This document shows, piece by piece, positions 51,008 through 60,289 of a stretch of 64,000 nt of DNA (position 1 is the stretch's first letter; each line of letters starts with the position of its first letter). Where the stretch lies: NCBI GenBank assembly GCA_910588845.1, contig CAJURU010000010.1, forward strand, positions 48,135-112,134. Reading direction: 5' to 3'. The notes below the pieces were generated by a model that saw nothing but the letters and a program-made list of their open reading frames with translations, had not been told where the DNA came from and ran no database searches. Made by a program: the position numbers and the translations under genes. Origin of the DNA: an uncultured Lachnospiraceae bacterium (GTDB lineage Bacteria; Bacillota; Clostridia; Lachnospirales; Lachnospiraceae).

Positions 51008-51958
51008 ATGAATACGGAAAATAATTCCCGGCAGATCCCGGCATTTGAAATTATCAATGAAGTGAAAAAGGCAGTAATTGGCAAGGACGACTGCATTGCC
51101 AAGGCGGTTGCGGCTATCCTGGCGGGAGGCCATATCCTATTGAACGACATTCCCGGTGTGGGCAAGACGACGCTTGCTATGGCATTGGCAAGCTCCATGT
51201 CCTTAAAGCAGAACAGAGTGCAGTTTACGCCGGATGTTTTGCCCTCAGACCTGACAGGGTTCTCCATGTACCAGAAAGATAGCGGTACGTTTGTTTACCA
51301 GCCGGGCAGTGTGATGTGCAACCTGCTTTTGGCGGACGAGATAAACAGGACTTCGCCGAAAACGCAGTCTGCGCTTTTGGAAGTTATGGAGGAGCAGAAA
51401 GTCACCGTGGACGGCGTTACCCACGAGGTCCCTTCACCATTTATTGTAATTGCAACGCAGAATCCTTTTGGCAGCGCCGGTACATGGATGCTGCCGGAGG
51501 CGCAGCTGGACCGCTTTATGGTGTGCCTGAAACTTGGCTATCCCGGGATGGAAGAAGAAATCCATATTCTAAAAGGGATGCAAAGCAAAGAGGAGGTGCA
51601 GGCGGTCGTCTCCCGGGAAGAGCTGCTCTCCATGCAGAAAGCGGCGGACAGTACCTTTGTGCATGAGGAGATTTATCAGTATGTGGGCAAATTGGCGGAT
51701 AAGACCAGGAACCACCCCATGATTGACCTTGGCCTCAGTCCCAGAGGAACCATTAATATTTTACAGATGGCAAAGTCGGTATCATTTCTGCGCCAGCGTT
51801 CTTATGTAATTCCAGAGGATGTGGAGGATATTTTTCATGCGGTTTGTGCGCATCGCATAATCCTTGGCACGAAAGCGCGGGTGGCGCATATGGACGCCAA
51901 ACAGGTGTTAGAGGATGTGCTTAGGAGCGTACCGGCGCCGAAGAGCCTGCGTGAATAA
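51008..51958 (+). CDS. MoxR-family AAA+ ATPase
   Basis: 316 residues. Walker A GVGKTT (50-56), Walker B LLADEINR (about 107-114), sensor 1 VIATQNPFG, and a C-terminal lid with GLSPRGTINILQMAKS. MoxR proteins act as chaperone-like ATPases and are typically encoded beside a DUF58 protein, as here. SD AGAGGAAGAC is imperfect. It is cytosolic and starts 25 bases after ntpD, so it could be read from the ATPase operon. Confidence 0.93.
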   Translation: MNTENNSRQIPAFEIINEVKKAVIGKDDCIAKAVAAILAGGHILLNDIPGVGKTTLAMALASSMSLKQNRVQFTPDVLPSDLTGFSMYQKDSGTFVYQPGSVMCNLLLADEINRTSPKTQSALLEVMEEQKVTVDGVTHEVPSPFIVIATQNPFGSAGTWMLPEAQLDRFMVCLKLGYPGMEEEIHILKGMQSKEEVQAVVSREELLSMQKAADSTFVHEEIYQYVGKLADKTRNHPMIDLGLSPRGTINILQMAKSVSFLRQRSYVIPEDVEDIFHAVCAHRIILGTKARVAHMDAKQVLEDVLRSVPAPKSLRE

Positions 51959-51979
51959 GGATGATTTGGGTAAGAAAAT

Positions 51980-53071
51980 ATGTGGAAAAATATTCTGTAT
52001 GCGCTGGGGACAGCGGGAATTTTTTATTTGGCAGTATTGTATCGGAGCAAAGCGCTGCTTACAGTTTGCTTTGCGGCAGTTCTATTACCGTTCTTATTTC
52101 TATTCGTGCTCTCTAAACTCAGGCAAAGGTTGAAATGTGAGCTGTTGTTTTATTCTTATCCAATTGCCAATACCGGAGAATATCTGGTAGGCCTCAGGGT
52201 GGAGAACCCAGGTAAAATTTATCTGCCCCGGGTACGGGTGAAGATTCAAGTGGAGAATGCGGCAAATGGCAGAAAGCAGTGGGTGAAAGCGGAGGGAAAG
52301 GTCTCGGCGGAGGGCAGCACGGAACTTTCTGGGAGGCTGAAAGAGCCGGAGTTTGGCATGTGGAAAGCGCATTGCAGAGCTGTGCGCTGTTATGAGTGGA
52401 GTAATTTTCTGCATCTGTGCGCCAAAGTGCAGGATGAGAGACAGGTGATGGTCTTTCCAGCAGTCTATGAGACAAATCTTAAGGTTGGTATGCGCACGCG
52501 CCTCTTTATGTCAGATGGGGAGCAGTATGACCCGTATGTCAGCGGCGATGACCCTTCGGAAGTTTTAAAACTGCGCGAGTACCAAAAGGGCGATCGCCTC
52601 AACCGCATTCACTGGAAACTTTCGGCAAAGAACGACAACCTGATTGTTGCGGAGCTGAGTATGCCTGTAGGCTGCAATGTAGTAATTTTTTTGGATGGGC
52701 AGCCGTCGGCAATGGGCAAGAAAGAGTCGCGTGCCTATTGGGAAATCGTACACAGTATTTCACAGGAATTGCTGGCGCAGGAGTGCGCTCATTACCTGGT
52801 GTGGCGAGACAGCCAATACAAGGAATTGTTGTGCAGGAAAGCGGTGCGGAATGTGGAAGATTTACTGGATTTCTGGTGTGAGATTTCCCCTGTGCGCATG
52901 GAAAAGGGCGCGTCAGCGGAAGCGTATAAAAGAGTTTTTCCAGGCGAAGCGTACGCTTCCTGGATTGTGTTAAATCACAGCTTGGCTCTGAGCTGTAATG
53001 GTAAGCCGGCGGCCTCGATGAAACCGGATACCGTGAAGGAACAAATGATGGAATTAGAGTTATTTTTATAG
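51980..53071 (+). CDS. DUF58-domain membrane protein
   Basis: 363 residues. Two N-terminal hydrophobic helices (about 4-20 and 23-45) are followed by a large domain that contains the DUF58 signature YDPYVSGDDPSEVLKLREYQKGDRLNRIHWKLSAK, at about 177-211. This is the middle gene of the common MoxR / DUF58 / transglutaminase arrangement. The exact function of DUF58 is not established. It starts 21 bases after the MoxR stop. Confidence 0.9.
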   Translation: MWKNILYALGTAGIFYLAVLYRSKALLTVCFAAVLLPFLFLFVLSKLRQRLKCELLFYSYPIANTGEYLVGLRVENPGKIYLPRVRVKIQVENAANGRKQWVKAEGKVSAEGSTELSGRLKEPEFGMWKAHCRAVRCYEWSNFLHLCAKVQDERQVMVFPAVYETNLKVGMRTRLFMSDGEQYDPYVSGDDPSEVLKLREYQKGDRLNRIHWKLSAKNDNLIVAELSMPVGCNVVIFLDGQPSAMGKKESRAYWEIVHSISQELLAQECAHYLVWRDSQYKELLCRKAVRNVEDLLDFWCEISPVRMEKGASAEAYKRVFPGEAYASWIVLNHSLALSCNGKPAASMKPDTVKEQMMELELFL

Positions 53072-53081
53072 TAGGGGCAGC

Positions 53082-55625
53082 ATGGGAAAAACAAGCGTTA
53101 AGGGGAATTTAACCCCGAAAAAAACAAGAGAATGGGCTGGGAAGATACAGGGAGTTGTCTGCCTGTTTCTTATTTTGTGCGGTATGTCTCTCTGTATAGA
53201 GAGCGTCTTAAAAATATATCTTCCCTGGCAGGCGCGTATTTTGGCAGTAGCTGTTCTTGCGCTTGCATCGCCGCTTATGCAGCTTGGATGGAAATGGACG
53301 CTTGCCGGGACCTTTCTTTTTACTGGTGTATTGGCGATAGTCTGTGTCAAATATCAAGGTATTTTGCTGTTAGGCATGAAAGAACTGTCGAATAAAGTGA
53401 TAGAGCTAGTGAATTCCTATTACCGGACGGAATATTTGTTGTGGTATCTTGGGGATGGGCAGCGCTATGGCTGGGCTGCCGTTCTCCTGATTTTTGTGTT
53501 GCTGGGATTTCTGCAATGTTTGCTGGCTGTGTACACAAGGAACTGGAAATATCGTCTCCTGGCAGCGGCGGTGATACCTGTCCTGCTTGTCACGGCAGGG
53601 CTTATGCTGGGCAGGGCGGCTTCTTTTGCCGGGATTGTGCTTGCATTTTTGGGGCTGTTGCTGGGAGCCTTAGATTTGCGGGAGCGCGGAAGCCTCCTGT
53701 TGGGCGGCGCTGTGGCCTTGAGCGTTGGGCTCTCCGTGCTCTTGGCGGGCAATGGGAAACTTTGGGGCCAAGTGGAACTGCTGCATGAGGACTGGCAGGC
53801 GTGGCAGCTGAATTTTGAGGATCAAATGCTGGCTTTGGTGGAGAAGATTTCTCATATTAACTTGTTTTCACAACAGGAACTAAAGAGTTATAAGCTGAAA
53901 AACGAAGAACCGCAATTTGATGGCAGGGAAGTATTTCAAATAACGGTGGATTATCCGGTAGCCAATCCTCTGTATATTCGCGGGTTTGTCGGGGGGGAGT
54001 ATGAAAACGGAACCTGGAAGCGGATATCCAGGCAGGAATTTTCCGACTGGGCGCAGGCGCAAGGCAGTGATGAGCAGACGTGCGCCCGGCTTGTGCAGTC
54101 CTATCCCTATGAATACCTATCATTTGGGCGAAAAGCTTTTAATACAGTCAAGGATAAGCATGTGTCCATAAAACTTTCACAAGCGCAGAAAGGGTATAAG
54201 CTGATGCCGTATTTTACAAAAATTTCGGATCAGGAGCAGATCAGGGCGGACGTCATCTATCCGCCTGCGATAGAAAAGCAGTTTAAATGGGAGAGCTTTC
54301 TGGGACTCACGGATTATGAGACGCAGTTTATGTATTATGTCACGGACCCTGATATGTCAGAGAAGGAAGAATTTTTCTTAAACTACAGCAATACTTATGT
54401 GCAGGATGTGTATACCAGACTGCCGGAGGAAGGTTTGGAGAAGCTGCGCGCTTACGCCAAAGAGAGCCGGGCAAAGCAGAAAACGTACGAGGAGCGAAGG
54501 GATGAAATTCAACGAAAGCTGAATGCAACAGGAAAAACAGTGTGGGATATCAGTGAGATGGAGGAAATTCTAGGCGAAGACGGCATGCAGGCGCTATCTA
54601 TGGATGAGTGGCAGTATGATATAGAGAACATAAGGCAGATGCTTTGGCAGGATAATTGGTACAGCTTTGATTTAGAGGAAGTTCCCCAAGGGGAGGACAG
54701 TGTGGAATATTTCCTCTTTGGGCAGCACAAAGGATATTGCACGCATTTTGCCACAGCGGCAGCGCTGTTATTTCGCCTGTACGATGTTCCGGCAAGGTTT
54801 GCCAACGGCTATCTGGTGATGCCCTCCGACTTTAAGCGCAATGACGATGGCACATGGACGGCTTCCGTCACAGATGAGCGGGCGCATGCCTGGGCAGAGG
54901 TTTTTCATGATAACATTGGGTTCATCCCATTTGAGGCAACGCCGCCGGCATATATAGAGATGTTGGACGAGATGGAGAAGGAAGAGCCCCTTTCCGCCGC
55001 CGTGCAGAAGCAAGATGTACAGGAACAGACACGCAGACAGGATGCATTACAAAAAGAGCAGGAGGAACAAAAGAAGAAGCAGGAAGAAGAACGGCTGAGA
55101 CAGGAGCAGGAAAGACTAAAGCAGGAGCAGGAGAGCAGGCGGGAGCAGGAACAGAGGAATCAGATGCAGTCCGGGCAGAATTTTAGGGACACATCATGGT
55201 TGGATGCAAAATTTAGGCGATTGTCGCTTGTAAGTTTGTCTGTGGCCGCAGTTTTGGCTCTTATCTGGCTGATCTTGTGGCAGCGCAAAAGATGGGTGCT
55301 AAAAGACAGACAGAGAAGAATTTCCCAGAAAGAACGTACGCAGGCCGTCCGGGAGATTAGCAGGGAGATGGGAAAAATTTTAAATCTGCTGGGCGCAAAA
55401 CGTCCGCTGCATATGGACGACAGGAGCTATTGTGCTTTTCTAAAGCGGCAGCAGCCACGTTCAGACTGGGGGCAACTGTTTGCGATTTTCCAGAAGGCGG
55501 CTTTCTCAGAAGATGGCGTTACGGAGGAGGAATACGAAGAAACGCTCGCGGCATACGAAAGTCTGGAACAGCAGCTACGCAGTCAGGGAGGTATTCGGGG
55601 GTGGTATCTGAAAATTTACCCTTGA
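53082..55625 (+). CDS. Transglutaminase-like membrane protein (TgpA-like)
   Basis: 847 residues. About six N-terminal helices (20-240) are followed by an extracellular region. The transglutaminase core has Cys553 (KGYCTHFAT), His602 (ERAHAWAEVF) and an acidic third residue in FIPFEATPP, where Glu replaces the usual Asp. A highly charged Gln/Glu/Arg coil (about 645-705), one more helix (about 717-735) and a cytoplasmic C-terminal domain (about 750-847) complete it. It probably crosslinks or cleaves envelope proteins, with the MoxR/DUF58 pair assisting; this is by family context. It begins 10 bases after DUF58. Confidence 0.88.
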   Translation: MGKTSVKGNLTPKKTREWAGKIQGVVCLFLILCGMSLCIESVLKIYLPWQARILAVAVLALASPLMQLGWKWTLAGTFLFTGVLAIVCVKYQGILLLGMKELSNKVIELVNSYYRTEYLLWYLGDGQRYGWAAVLLIFVLLGFLQCLLAVYTRNWKYRLLAAAVIPVLLVTAGLMLGRAASFAGIVLAFLGLLLGALDLRERGSLLLGGAVALSVGLSVLLAGNGKLWGQVELLHEDWQAWQLNFEDQMLALVEKISHINLFSQQELKSYKLKNEEPQFDGREVFQITVDYPVANPLYIRGFVGGEYENGTWKRISRQEFSDWAQAQGSDEQTCARLVQSYPYEYLSFGRKAFNTVKDKHVSIKLSQAQKGYKLMPYFTKISDQEQIRADVIYPPAIEKQFKWESFLGLTDYETQFMYYVTDPDMSEKEEFFLNYSNTYVQDVYTRLPEEGLEKLRAYAKESRAKQKTYEERRDEIQRKLNATGKTVWDISEMEEILGEDGMQALSMDEWQYDIENIRQMLWQDNWYSFDLEEVPQGEDSVEYFLFGQHKGYCTHFATAAALLFRLYDVPARFANGYLVMPSDFKRNDDGTWTASVTDERAHAWAEVFHDNIGFIPFEATPPAYIEMLDEMEKEEPLSAAVQKQDVQEQTRRQDALQKEQEEQKKKQEEERLRQEQERLKQEQESRREQEQRNQMQSGQNFRDTSWLDAKFRRLSLVSLSVAAVLALIWLILWQRKRWVLKDRQRRISQKERTQAVREISREMGKILNLLGAKRPLHMDDRSYCAFLKRQQPRSDWGQLFAIFQKAAFSEDGVTEEEYEETLAAYESLEQQLRSQGGIRGWYLKIYP

Positions 55626-55651
55626 CAAGGAAAAGCACAGTTGTATACAAT
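55622..55651 (+). promoter_or_regulatory. Promoter with GntR-type operator ahead of gntR-icd
   Basis: TTGACA (55622-55627), 18-base spacer, TACAAT (55646-55651). A perfect 10-bp palindrome TTGTATACAA (55641-55650) lies on the -10 box and has the form bound by many FCD-subgroup GntR proteins. This predicts autorepression of the gntR-icd unit. Confidence 0.65.
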
Positions 55652-55725
55652 TATTTGGTGATGTAAATGCCGCGAAGCGGCCGTACTCGGCGCAGTTGAC
55701 GATAATTAACCGCCAACTAATATTC

Positions 55726-56427
55726 ATGGCAGGGGGCAGAATTTCCTTGAGTGAGGTAAATTTTTTATTAGGACAGAAAATATTTCAAAAAATCCGGCGG
55801 GATATCATTACAGGAGCGTATGGAAAAGATGAGGAATTAAAGGAATTGCTGATTGCTGCCAAGATGGGTGTCAGCAGAACGCCCGTCCGCGAAGCGCTGC
55901 GCCAGTTGGAGCGTGAAGGGCTGGTTGCGATTATCCCCAACAAGGGTACGTATGTGGTGGGTATTACTGCGCAGGATATGAAAGATATCTATGAGATACG
56001 CGCTGTGCTGGAAGGCCTATGCGTCAGGCAGGTGGCGGAGAAAGCGAGCCAAGAGCAGATAGAAGCGTTGGAGGAAATCTTATATTTAGCGGAATACCAC
56101 ATAAAAAAGGAGCATGAGAAGCAGGTTATGGAGCTGGGCAGCAAGTTTCATGAAATCTTGTATGAGGCGGGCAGCAACAGAATGCTGGGACGCGTACTAC
56201 AAAATTATTATCTTTATCTGGAACAGGTGCGCAGGTTTTTGTTTACGATTCCTGGTAAGATCACAGAAGTTATCGGGGAACACCGACAGATTTTAGAGGC
56301 AATCAAGGAGCGTGATGGGGAGAAGGCGGAGCTTGCGGTGAGCCGGCATATAGCCAATGTAATCAAACTGATAGATTCCTATGGGTGGGAAAACATAACA
56401 GGAGGACAAGAAGATGGAGAAAATTAA
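55726..56427 (+). CDS. GntR-family regulator (FCD subgroup)
   Basis: About 233 residues from ATG 55726. A winged helix-turn-helix (about 15-80, with SRTPVREALRQLEREGLV and NKGTYV) is followed by an all-helical FCD effector domain (about 95-225). The start is uncertain: ATG 55726 lacks an SD, and TTG 55747 (reading LSEVNFLLGQ) follows a GGGGG at about 10 bases. The gene overlaps icd by 14 bases, so isocitrate dehydrogenase is the likely target, and a carboxylate effector is plausible from the FCD fold. The palindrome at 55641 is a candidate binding site. Confidence 0.88.
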   Translation: MAGGRISLSEVNFLLGQKIFQKIRRDIITGAYGKDEELKELLIAAKMGVSRTPVREALRQLEREGLVAIIPNKGTYVVGITAQDMKDIYEIRAVLEGLCVRQVAEKASQEQIEALEEILYLAEYHIKKEHEKQVMELGSKFHEILYEAGSNRMLGRVLQNYYLYLEQVRRFLFTIPGKITEVIGEHRQILEAIKERDGEKAELAVSRHIANVIKLIDSYGWENITGGQEDGEN

Positions 56428-57622
56428 AATGGTAACCCCTTTGGTGGAGATGGACGGAGACGAGATGACCCGTATTCTCTGGAAGATGATTAAGGATGAG
56501 TTGTTAATCCCCTTTATTGATTTAAAGACAGAGTACTACGATTTGGGCCTCGAGTACAGGAATGAGACGGACGATCAGGTAACGTTCGATTCTGCAAATG
56601 CCACCAAGAAATATGGCGTTGCTGTAAAATGTGCGACAATTACGCCGAATGCAGCGCGCATGACGGAGTATGATTTGAAAGAAATGTGGAAGAGCCCCAA
56701 TGGGACAATCCGCGCTATCTTAGACGGCACGGTATTCCGTACGCCAATTACAGTCAAAGGCATTGAGCCTTGTGTGAAGAATTGGAAGAAACCGATTACG
56801 ATCGCGCGTCATGCGTACGGCGATGTGTACAAGGCGAGTGAGATGAAGATTCCGGGTGCCGGCAAATGCGAGCTTGTCTATACGGCAGAGGACGGAACAG
56901 AGACGAGGGAATTGATTCATAATTTTACAGGGGCAGGCATTATCCAGGGGCAGCATAATCTCAATGATTCCATCGAGAGTTTTGCCAGGAGCTGTTTTAA
57001 TTATGCGCTGGATACGAAGCAGGATTTATGGTTTGCCACCAAGGACACGATTTCTAAGAAATACGACCATACGTTTAAAGATATCTTCCAGGAAATCTAT
57101 GACGAAGAGTATGATGAGAAGTTTCAGGCGGCAGGCATTGAATATTTCTACACCCTTATTGATGATGCAGTAGCAAGAATTATGAAAGCGGAGGGCGGAT
57201 TTATCTGGGCGTGCAAGAATTATGACGGCGATGTGATGAGCGATATGGTAAGCTCTGCGTTTGGTTCTCTTGCCATGATGACTTCCGTTTTGGTGTCGCC
57301 CGAGGGATATTATGAGTATGAGGCTGCGCATGGCACGGTACAGCGTCATTATTACAAGCATCTGAAAGGTGAGGAGACGTCTACCAATTCCGTGGCAACT
57401 ATTTTTGCCTGGACAGGCGCGCTCAGAAAGCGCGGGGAACTGGACAAGCTGCCAGAACTGTCAGCGTTTGCCGACAAGCTTGAGCAGGCATGTTTGTCTA
57501 CGATAGAATCCGGGAAGATGACGAAAGACCTTGCATTGATTACGACATTAGCCAATCCGACCGTATTGAACAGTGAAGGATTTATTAAGGCAATCCGTGA
57601 AGAATTGGAAGGCCTGTTATAG
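56414..57622 (+). CDS. icd: NADP-dependent isocitrate dehydrogenase (eukaryotic-type homodimer)
   Basis: 402 residues beginning MEKIKMVTPLVEMDGDEMTRILWKMIKD-like, the type II (IDH1-like) form rather than the E. coli type. The substrate region TPNAARMTEYDLKEMWKSPNGTIR and the NADP-binding stretch EAAHGTVQRHYY (about 302-313) are intact. It makes 2-oxoglutarate and NADPH, supplying glutamate synthesis. No other TCA-cycle genes are nearby. The ATG lies inside the 3' end of the GntR gene (overlap of 14 bases) with AGGAGG upstream, suggesting coupled translation. Confidence 0.95.
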   Translation: MEKIKMVTPLVEMDGDEMTRILWKMIKDELLIPFIDLKTEYYDLGLEYRNETDDQVTFDSANATKKYGVAVKCATITPNAARMTEYDLKEMWKSPNGTIRAILDGTVFRTPITVKGIEPCVKNWKKPITIARHAYGDVYKASEMKIPGAGKCELVYTAEDGTETRELIHNFTGAGIIQGQHNLNDSIESFARSCFNYALDTKQDLWFATKDTISKKYDHTFKDIFQEIYDEEYDEKFQAAGIEYFYTLIDDAVARIMKAEGGFIWACKNYDGDVMSDMVSSAFGSLAMMTSVLVSPEGYYEYEAAHGTVQRHYYKHLKGEETSTNSVATIFAWTGALRKRGELDKLPELSAFADKLEQACLSTIESGKMTKDLALITTLANPTVLNSEGFIKAIREELEGLL

Positions 57623-57635
57623 ATAGGAGGAAACC

Positions 57636-59543
57636 ATGATTTTAGCCTGCCAAAACATCAGCAAAGCCTTTGGCACAGACGAAATCATACAACATGCGTC
57701 TTTCCATATTGAGGAGTATGAAAAGGCGGCAATTGTAGGAATTAACGGAGCAGGGAAGACGACCCTGCTTCGGATTATTATGGGAGAGCTGGAGGCGGAC
57801 AGCGGAGAGGTTATCTTAGCTAAGAATAAGACCATCGGTTATCTGCCGCAGAATCCTGATGTGGAAGGGAACAGGACAATTTATGAGGAAGTTCTTTCGG
57901 CAAAGGAAGAACTAATTTCCATGCAGGATAGGCTCATTTCCATGGAAAAGAAGATGAGCAGTTTAGACGGCGGTGAGCTGGAAGACTTTATGGACAGTTA
58001 TAACCGTCTGAATTTGGAATTTGAACGGCAGGGCGGCTATTCTTATAAAAGCGAAATTGTAGGCGTCCTCAAAGGTCTGGGATTTGCAAAGGAGGAGTTT
58101 ACAAAGCATATGAAAGAACTGTCCGGGGGGCAGCGCACCAGGGTCTGCCTGGGCAAGCTTTTGGTGACGAAGCCGGATGTGATTCTCCTTGACGAGCCGA
58201 CCAATCATTTGGATATCGGTTCCATTACCTGGCTGGAAACATTTTTGCTCAATTACAAAGGAGCGGTGGTAATTGTCTGCCATGACCGTTATTTCCTGGA
58301 CAAAGTGGTACAGAAAGTGGTAGAGCTGGATCGCCGTCAAGTGTCTGTTTTTTCCGGTAATTACAGTGATTATGCTGTAAAGAAAGCACAGGTCAGGGAG
58401 GCGCGGCTCAAGCAATATTACAACCAGCAGCGGGAGATTAAACATCAGGAAGAAGTCATTGCCAAGCTCAAATCCTTTAACCGTGAGAAGTCCATCAAGC
58501 GGGCGGAGAGCCGTGAGAAAATGCTGGATAAGGTGGAACGCCTGGAAAAACCTGCGGAGGAGAATACGGATATTCACCTGAATTTGGAGCCGCGCATTGT
58601 CAGTGGAAATGACGTGTTGCGTGTGGAAGGTTTGTGCAAATCATATCCCGGACAGACATTATTTACCGACCTTTCTTTTGAAATCAAACGCGGCGAGCGC
58701 GTGGCCCTGATCGGGGACAATGGAACCGGCAAGACGACCATCTTAAAAATTATCAATGAGATGGCAGAAGCGGACGGCGGGACAATGACGGTGGGAGCGA
58801 ACGTGCATATTGGTTATTACGACCAGGAACACCAAGTGCTTCACATGGAAAAGACATTGGTGGAGGAAATTTCAGACGCGTACCCGGGCCTTACGAATAC
58901 GGAAATCCGCAATGTCTTAGCGGCGTTTTTGTTTACCGGGGACGAAGTTTTTAAGCGTATTTCGGACTTAAGCGGCGGTGAGCGCGGCCGCGTTTCGCTT
59001 GCCAAGTTGATGCTTTCTGAGGCAAATTTCCTGATTCTTGACGAGCCGACGAACCATTTAGACATAACATCCAAGGAAATTTTAGAACAGGCTTTGAATC
59101 GCTACACAGGAACGGTGCTGTTTGTCTCTCATGACCGCTATTTCATTAACAAGACGGCGACCAGGATTCTAAATCTTACCGGACAGACGCTTGTAAATTA
59201 CATAGGAAATTATGACTATTATCTTGAGAAATGCAAGGAGCTCACACAGGTATTTGTATCGGGACAGGAGGAAGATACACAGGTACAGGCTGAGTCTGCG
59301 GGCAAGGCGGATTGGAAAAAGAGCAAGGAAGAAAAGGCGCGTCTGCGCAAGTTGGAAAATGAGCGTAAGAGGACGGAAGAAAAAATAGAAAATGTGGAAC
59401 AGCGGATCGTTGAGCTGGAAGAAGCCTTTGCAGACAGCGAGATTGCAACAAATTCCGCAAAATTGCAGGAACTTCATCAGGAGTATGAAGAAAAGCAGCG
59501 GGAGTTGGAAGCGCTCTATGAGAGATGGGAAGAATTAATGTAA
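57636..59543 (+). CDS. ABC-F family ATPase
   Basis: 635 residues with two ABC cassettes and no membrane segments. Walker A loops are GINGAGKTT (35-43) and GDNGTGKTT (about 360-368). Signatures are LSGGQRTR and LSGGERGR, each followed by a LLDEPTNHLDI / ILDEPTNHLDI Walker B. The linker (about 240-320) is rich in Lys/Arg, and a C-terminal coiled coil (about 560-635) resembles Uup-like members. ABC-F proteins act on ribosomes; whether this is a translation factor or a resistance protein cannot be told. SD AGGAGG; starts 13 bases after icd. Confidence 0.93.
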   Translation: MILACQNISKAFGTDEIIQHASFHIEEYEKAAIVGINGAGKTTLLRIIMGELEADSGEVILAKNKTIGYLPQNPDVEGNRTIYEEVLSAKEELISMQDRLISMEKKMSSLDGGELEDFMDSYNRLNLEFERQGGYSYKSEIVGVLKGLGFAKEEFTKHMKELSGGQRTRVCLGKLLVTKPDVILLDEPTNHLDIGSITWLETFLLNYKGAVVIVCHDRYFLDKVVQKVVELDRRQVSVFSGNYSDYAVKKAQVREARLKQYYNQQREIKHQEEVIAKLKSFNREKSIKRAESREKMLDKVERLEKPAEENTDIHLNLEPRIVSGNDVLRVEGLCKSYPGQTLFTDLSFEIKRGERVALIGDNGTGKTTILKIINEMAEADGGTMTVGANVHIGYYDQEHQVLHMEKTLVEEISDAYPGLTNTEIRNVLAAFLFTGDEVFKRISDLSGGERGRVSLAKLMLSEANFLILDEPTNHLDITSKEILEQALNRYTGTVLFVSHDRYFINKTATRILNLTGQTLVNYIGNYDYYLEKCKELTQVFVSGQEEDTQVQAESAGKADWKKSKEEKARLRKLENERKRTEEKIENVEQRIVELEEAFADSEIATNSAKLQELHQEYEEKQRELEALYERWEELM

Positions 59544-59568
59544 GTAACAGTGGTAAATCTTACACGCA

Positions 59569-59597
59569 TTGACATCCATTGCCAGATTCATTATAAT
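59569..59597 (+). promoter_or_regulatory. Promoter of rex
   Basis: Perfect consensus TTGACA (59569-59574), 17-base spacer, TATAAT (59592-59597). It lies within the 97-base gap between the ABC-F gene and rex. Confidence 0.88.
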
Positions 59598-59639
59598 GAA
59601 AACGAGTATATGCAGGAAACCTTAGTAGGAGGAGAAGCA

Positions 59640-60284
59640 ATGGAAAAGGAAATATCCCAGGCGGTTATCCGCAGAATGCCAAGATATTATAGATATCTGG
59701 GAGAGCTGTTGGACAGCGGCGTGGAGAGAATTTCATCGAATGACCTGAGTGCGAGGATGCGTGTTACCGCCTCGCAGATTCGTCAGGATCTGAATAATTT
59801 TGGAGGTTTCGGGCAGCAGGGATATGGCTATAATGTGAAGTATCTCTATGATGAAATCGGCAATATCCTTGGCATCAATCAGCGTCATAACATGATTGTT
59901 ATCGGCGCAGGGAATTTAGGGCAGGCGCTTGCAAATTATGTAAATTTTGAAAAGCGCGGATTCGTGATCATTGGCCTCTTTGATGTGAATCCAGTGTTAA
60001 AGGGAACCTCTGTGAGAGACATTAAGGTGCGCATGATGGATGAATTGGAAGCGTTTGTAAAAGAACAGCGGGTGGATATTGCTGCGCTTACTATGCCTAA
60101 AGGGAACGCTAAGGAAATAGCAAATACGCTGGTGGGGTTAGGTATCCGTGCTATTTGGAATTTTGCCCATCTCGATTTAGAGCTGCCGGAGGATGTAGTC
60201 GTGGAGAATGTACATCTATCAGAGAGTTTGATGCAGTTGTCTTATAATATAGCGAATCAGAAAAAAATAATGGATAAGAAGTGA
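59640..60284 (+). CDS. rex: Redox-sensing transcriptional repressor Rex
   Basis: 214 residues. The N-terminal winged helix carries RVTASQIRQDLNNFGGFGQQGYGYNV (41-66), and the Rossmann NAD(H)-binding domain has GAGNLGQA (89-96). Rex binds its operators when NADH/NAD+ is low and represses fermentation and NADH-recycling genes. ATG 59640 is chosen because AGGAGG lies 7 bases upstream; an open frame 30 codons longer would start inside the promoter. No obvious TTGTGAA-type Rex site is seen at its own promoter. The next gene starts 5 bases after the stop. Confidence 0.96.
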   Translation: MEKEISQAVIRRMPRYYRYLGELLDSGVERISSNDLSARMRVTASQIRQDLNNFGGFGQQGYGYNVKYLYDEIGNILGINQRHNMIVIGAGNLGQALANYVNFEKRGFVIIGLFDVNPVLKGTSVRDIKVRMMDELEAFVKEQRVDIAALTMPKGNAKEIANTLVGLGIRAIWNFAHLDLELPEDVVVENVHLSESLMQLSYNIANQKKIMDKK

Positions 60285-60289
60285 TCACA

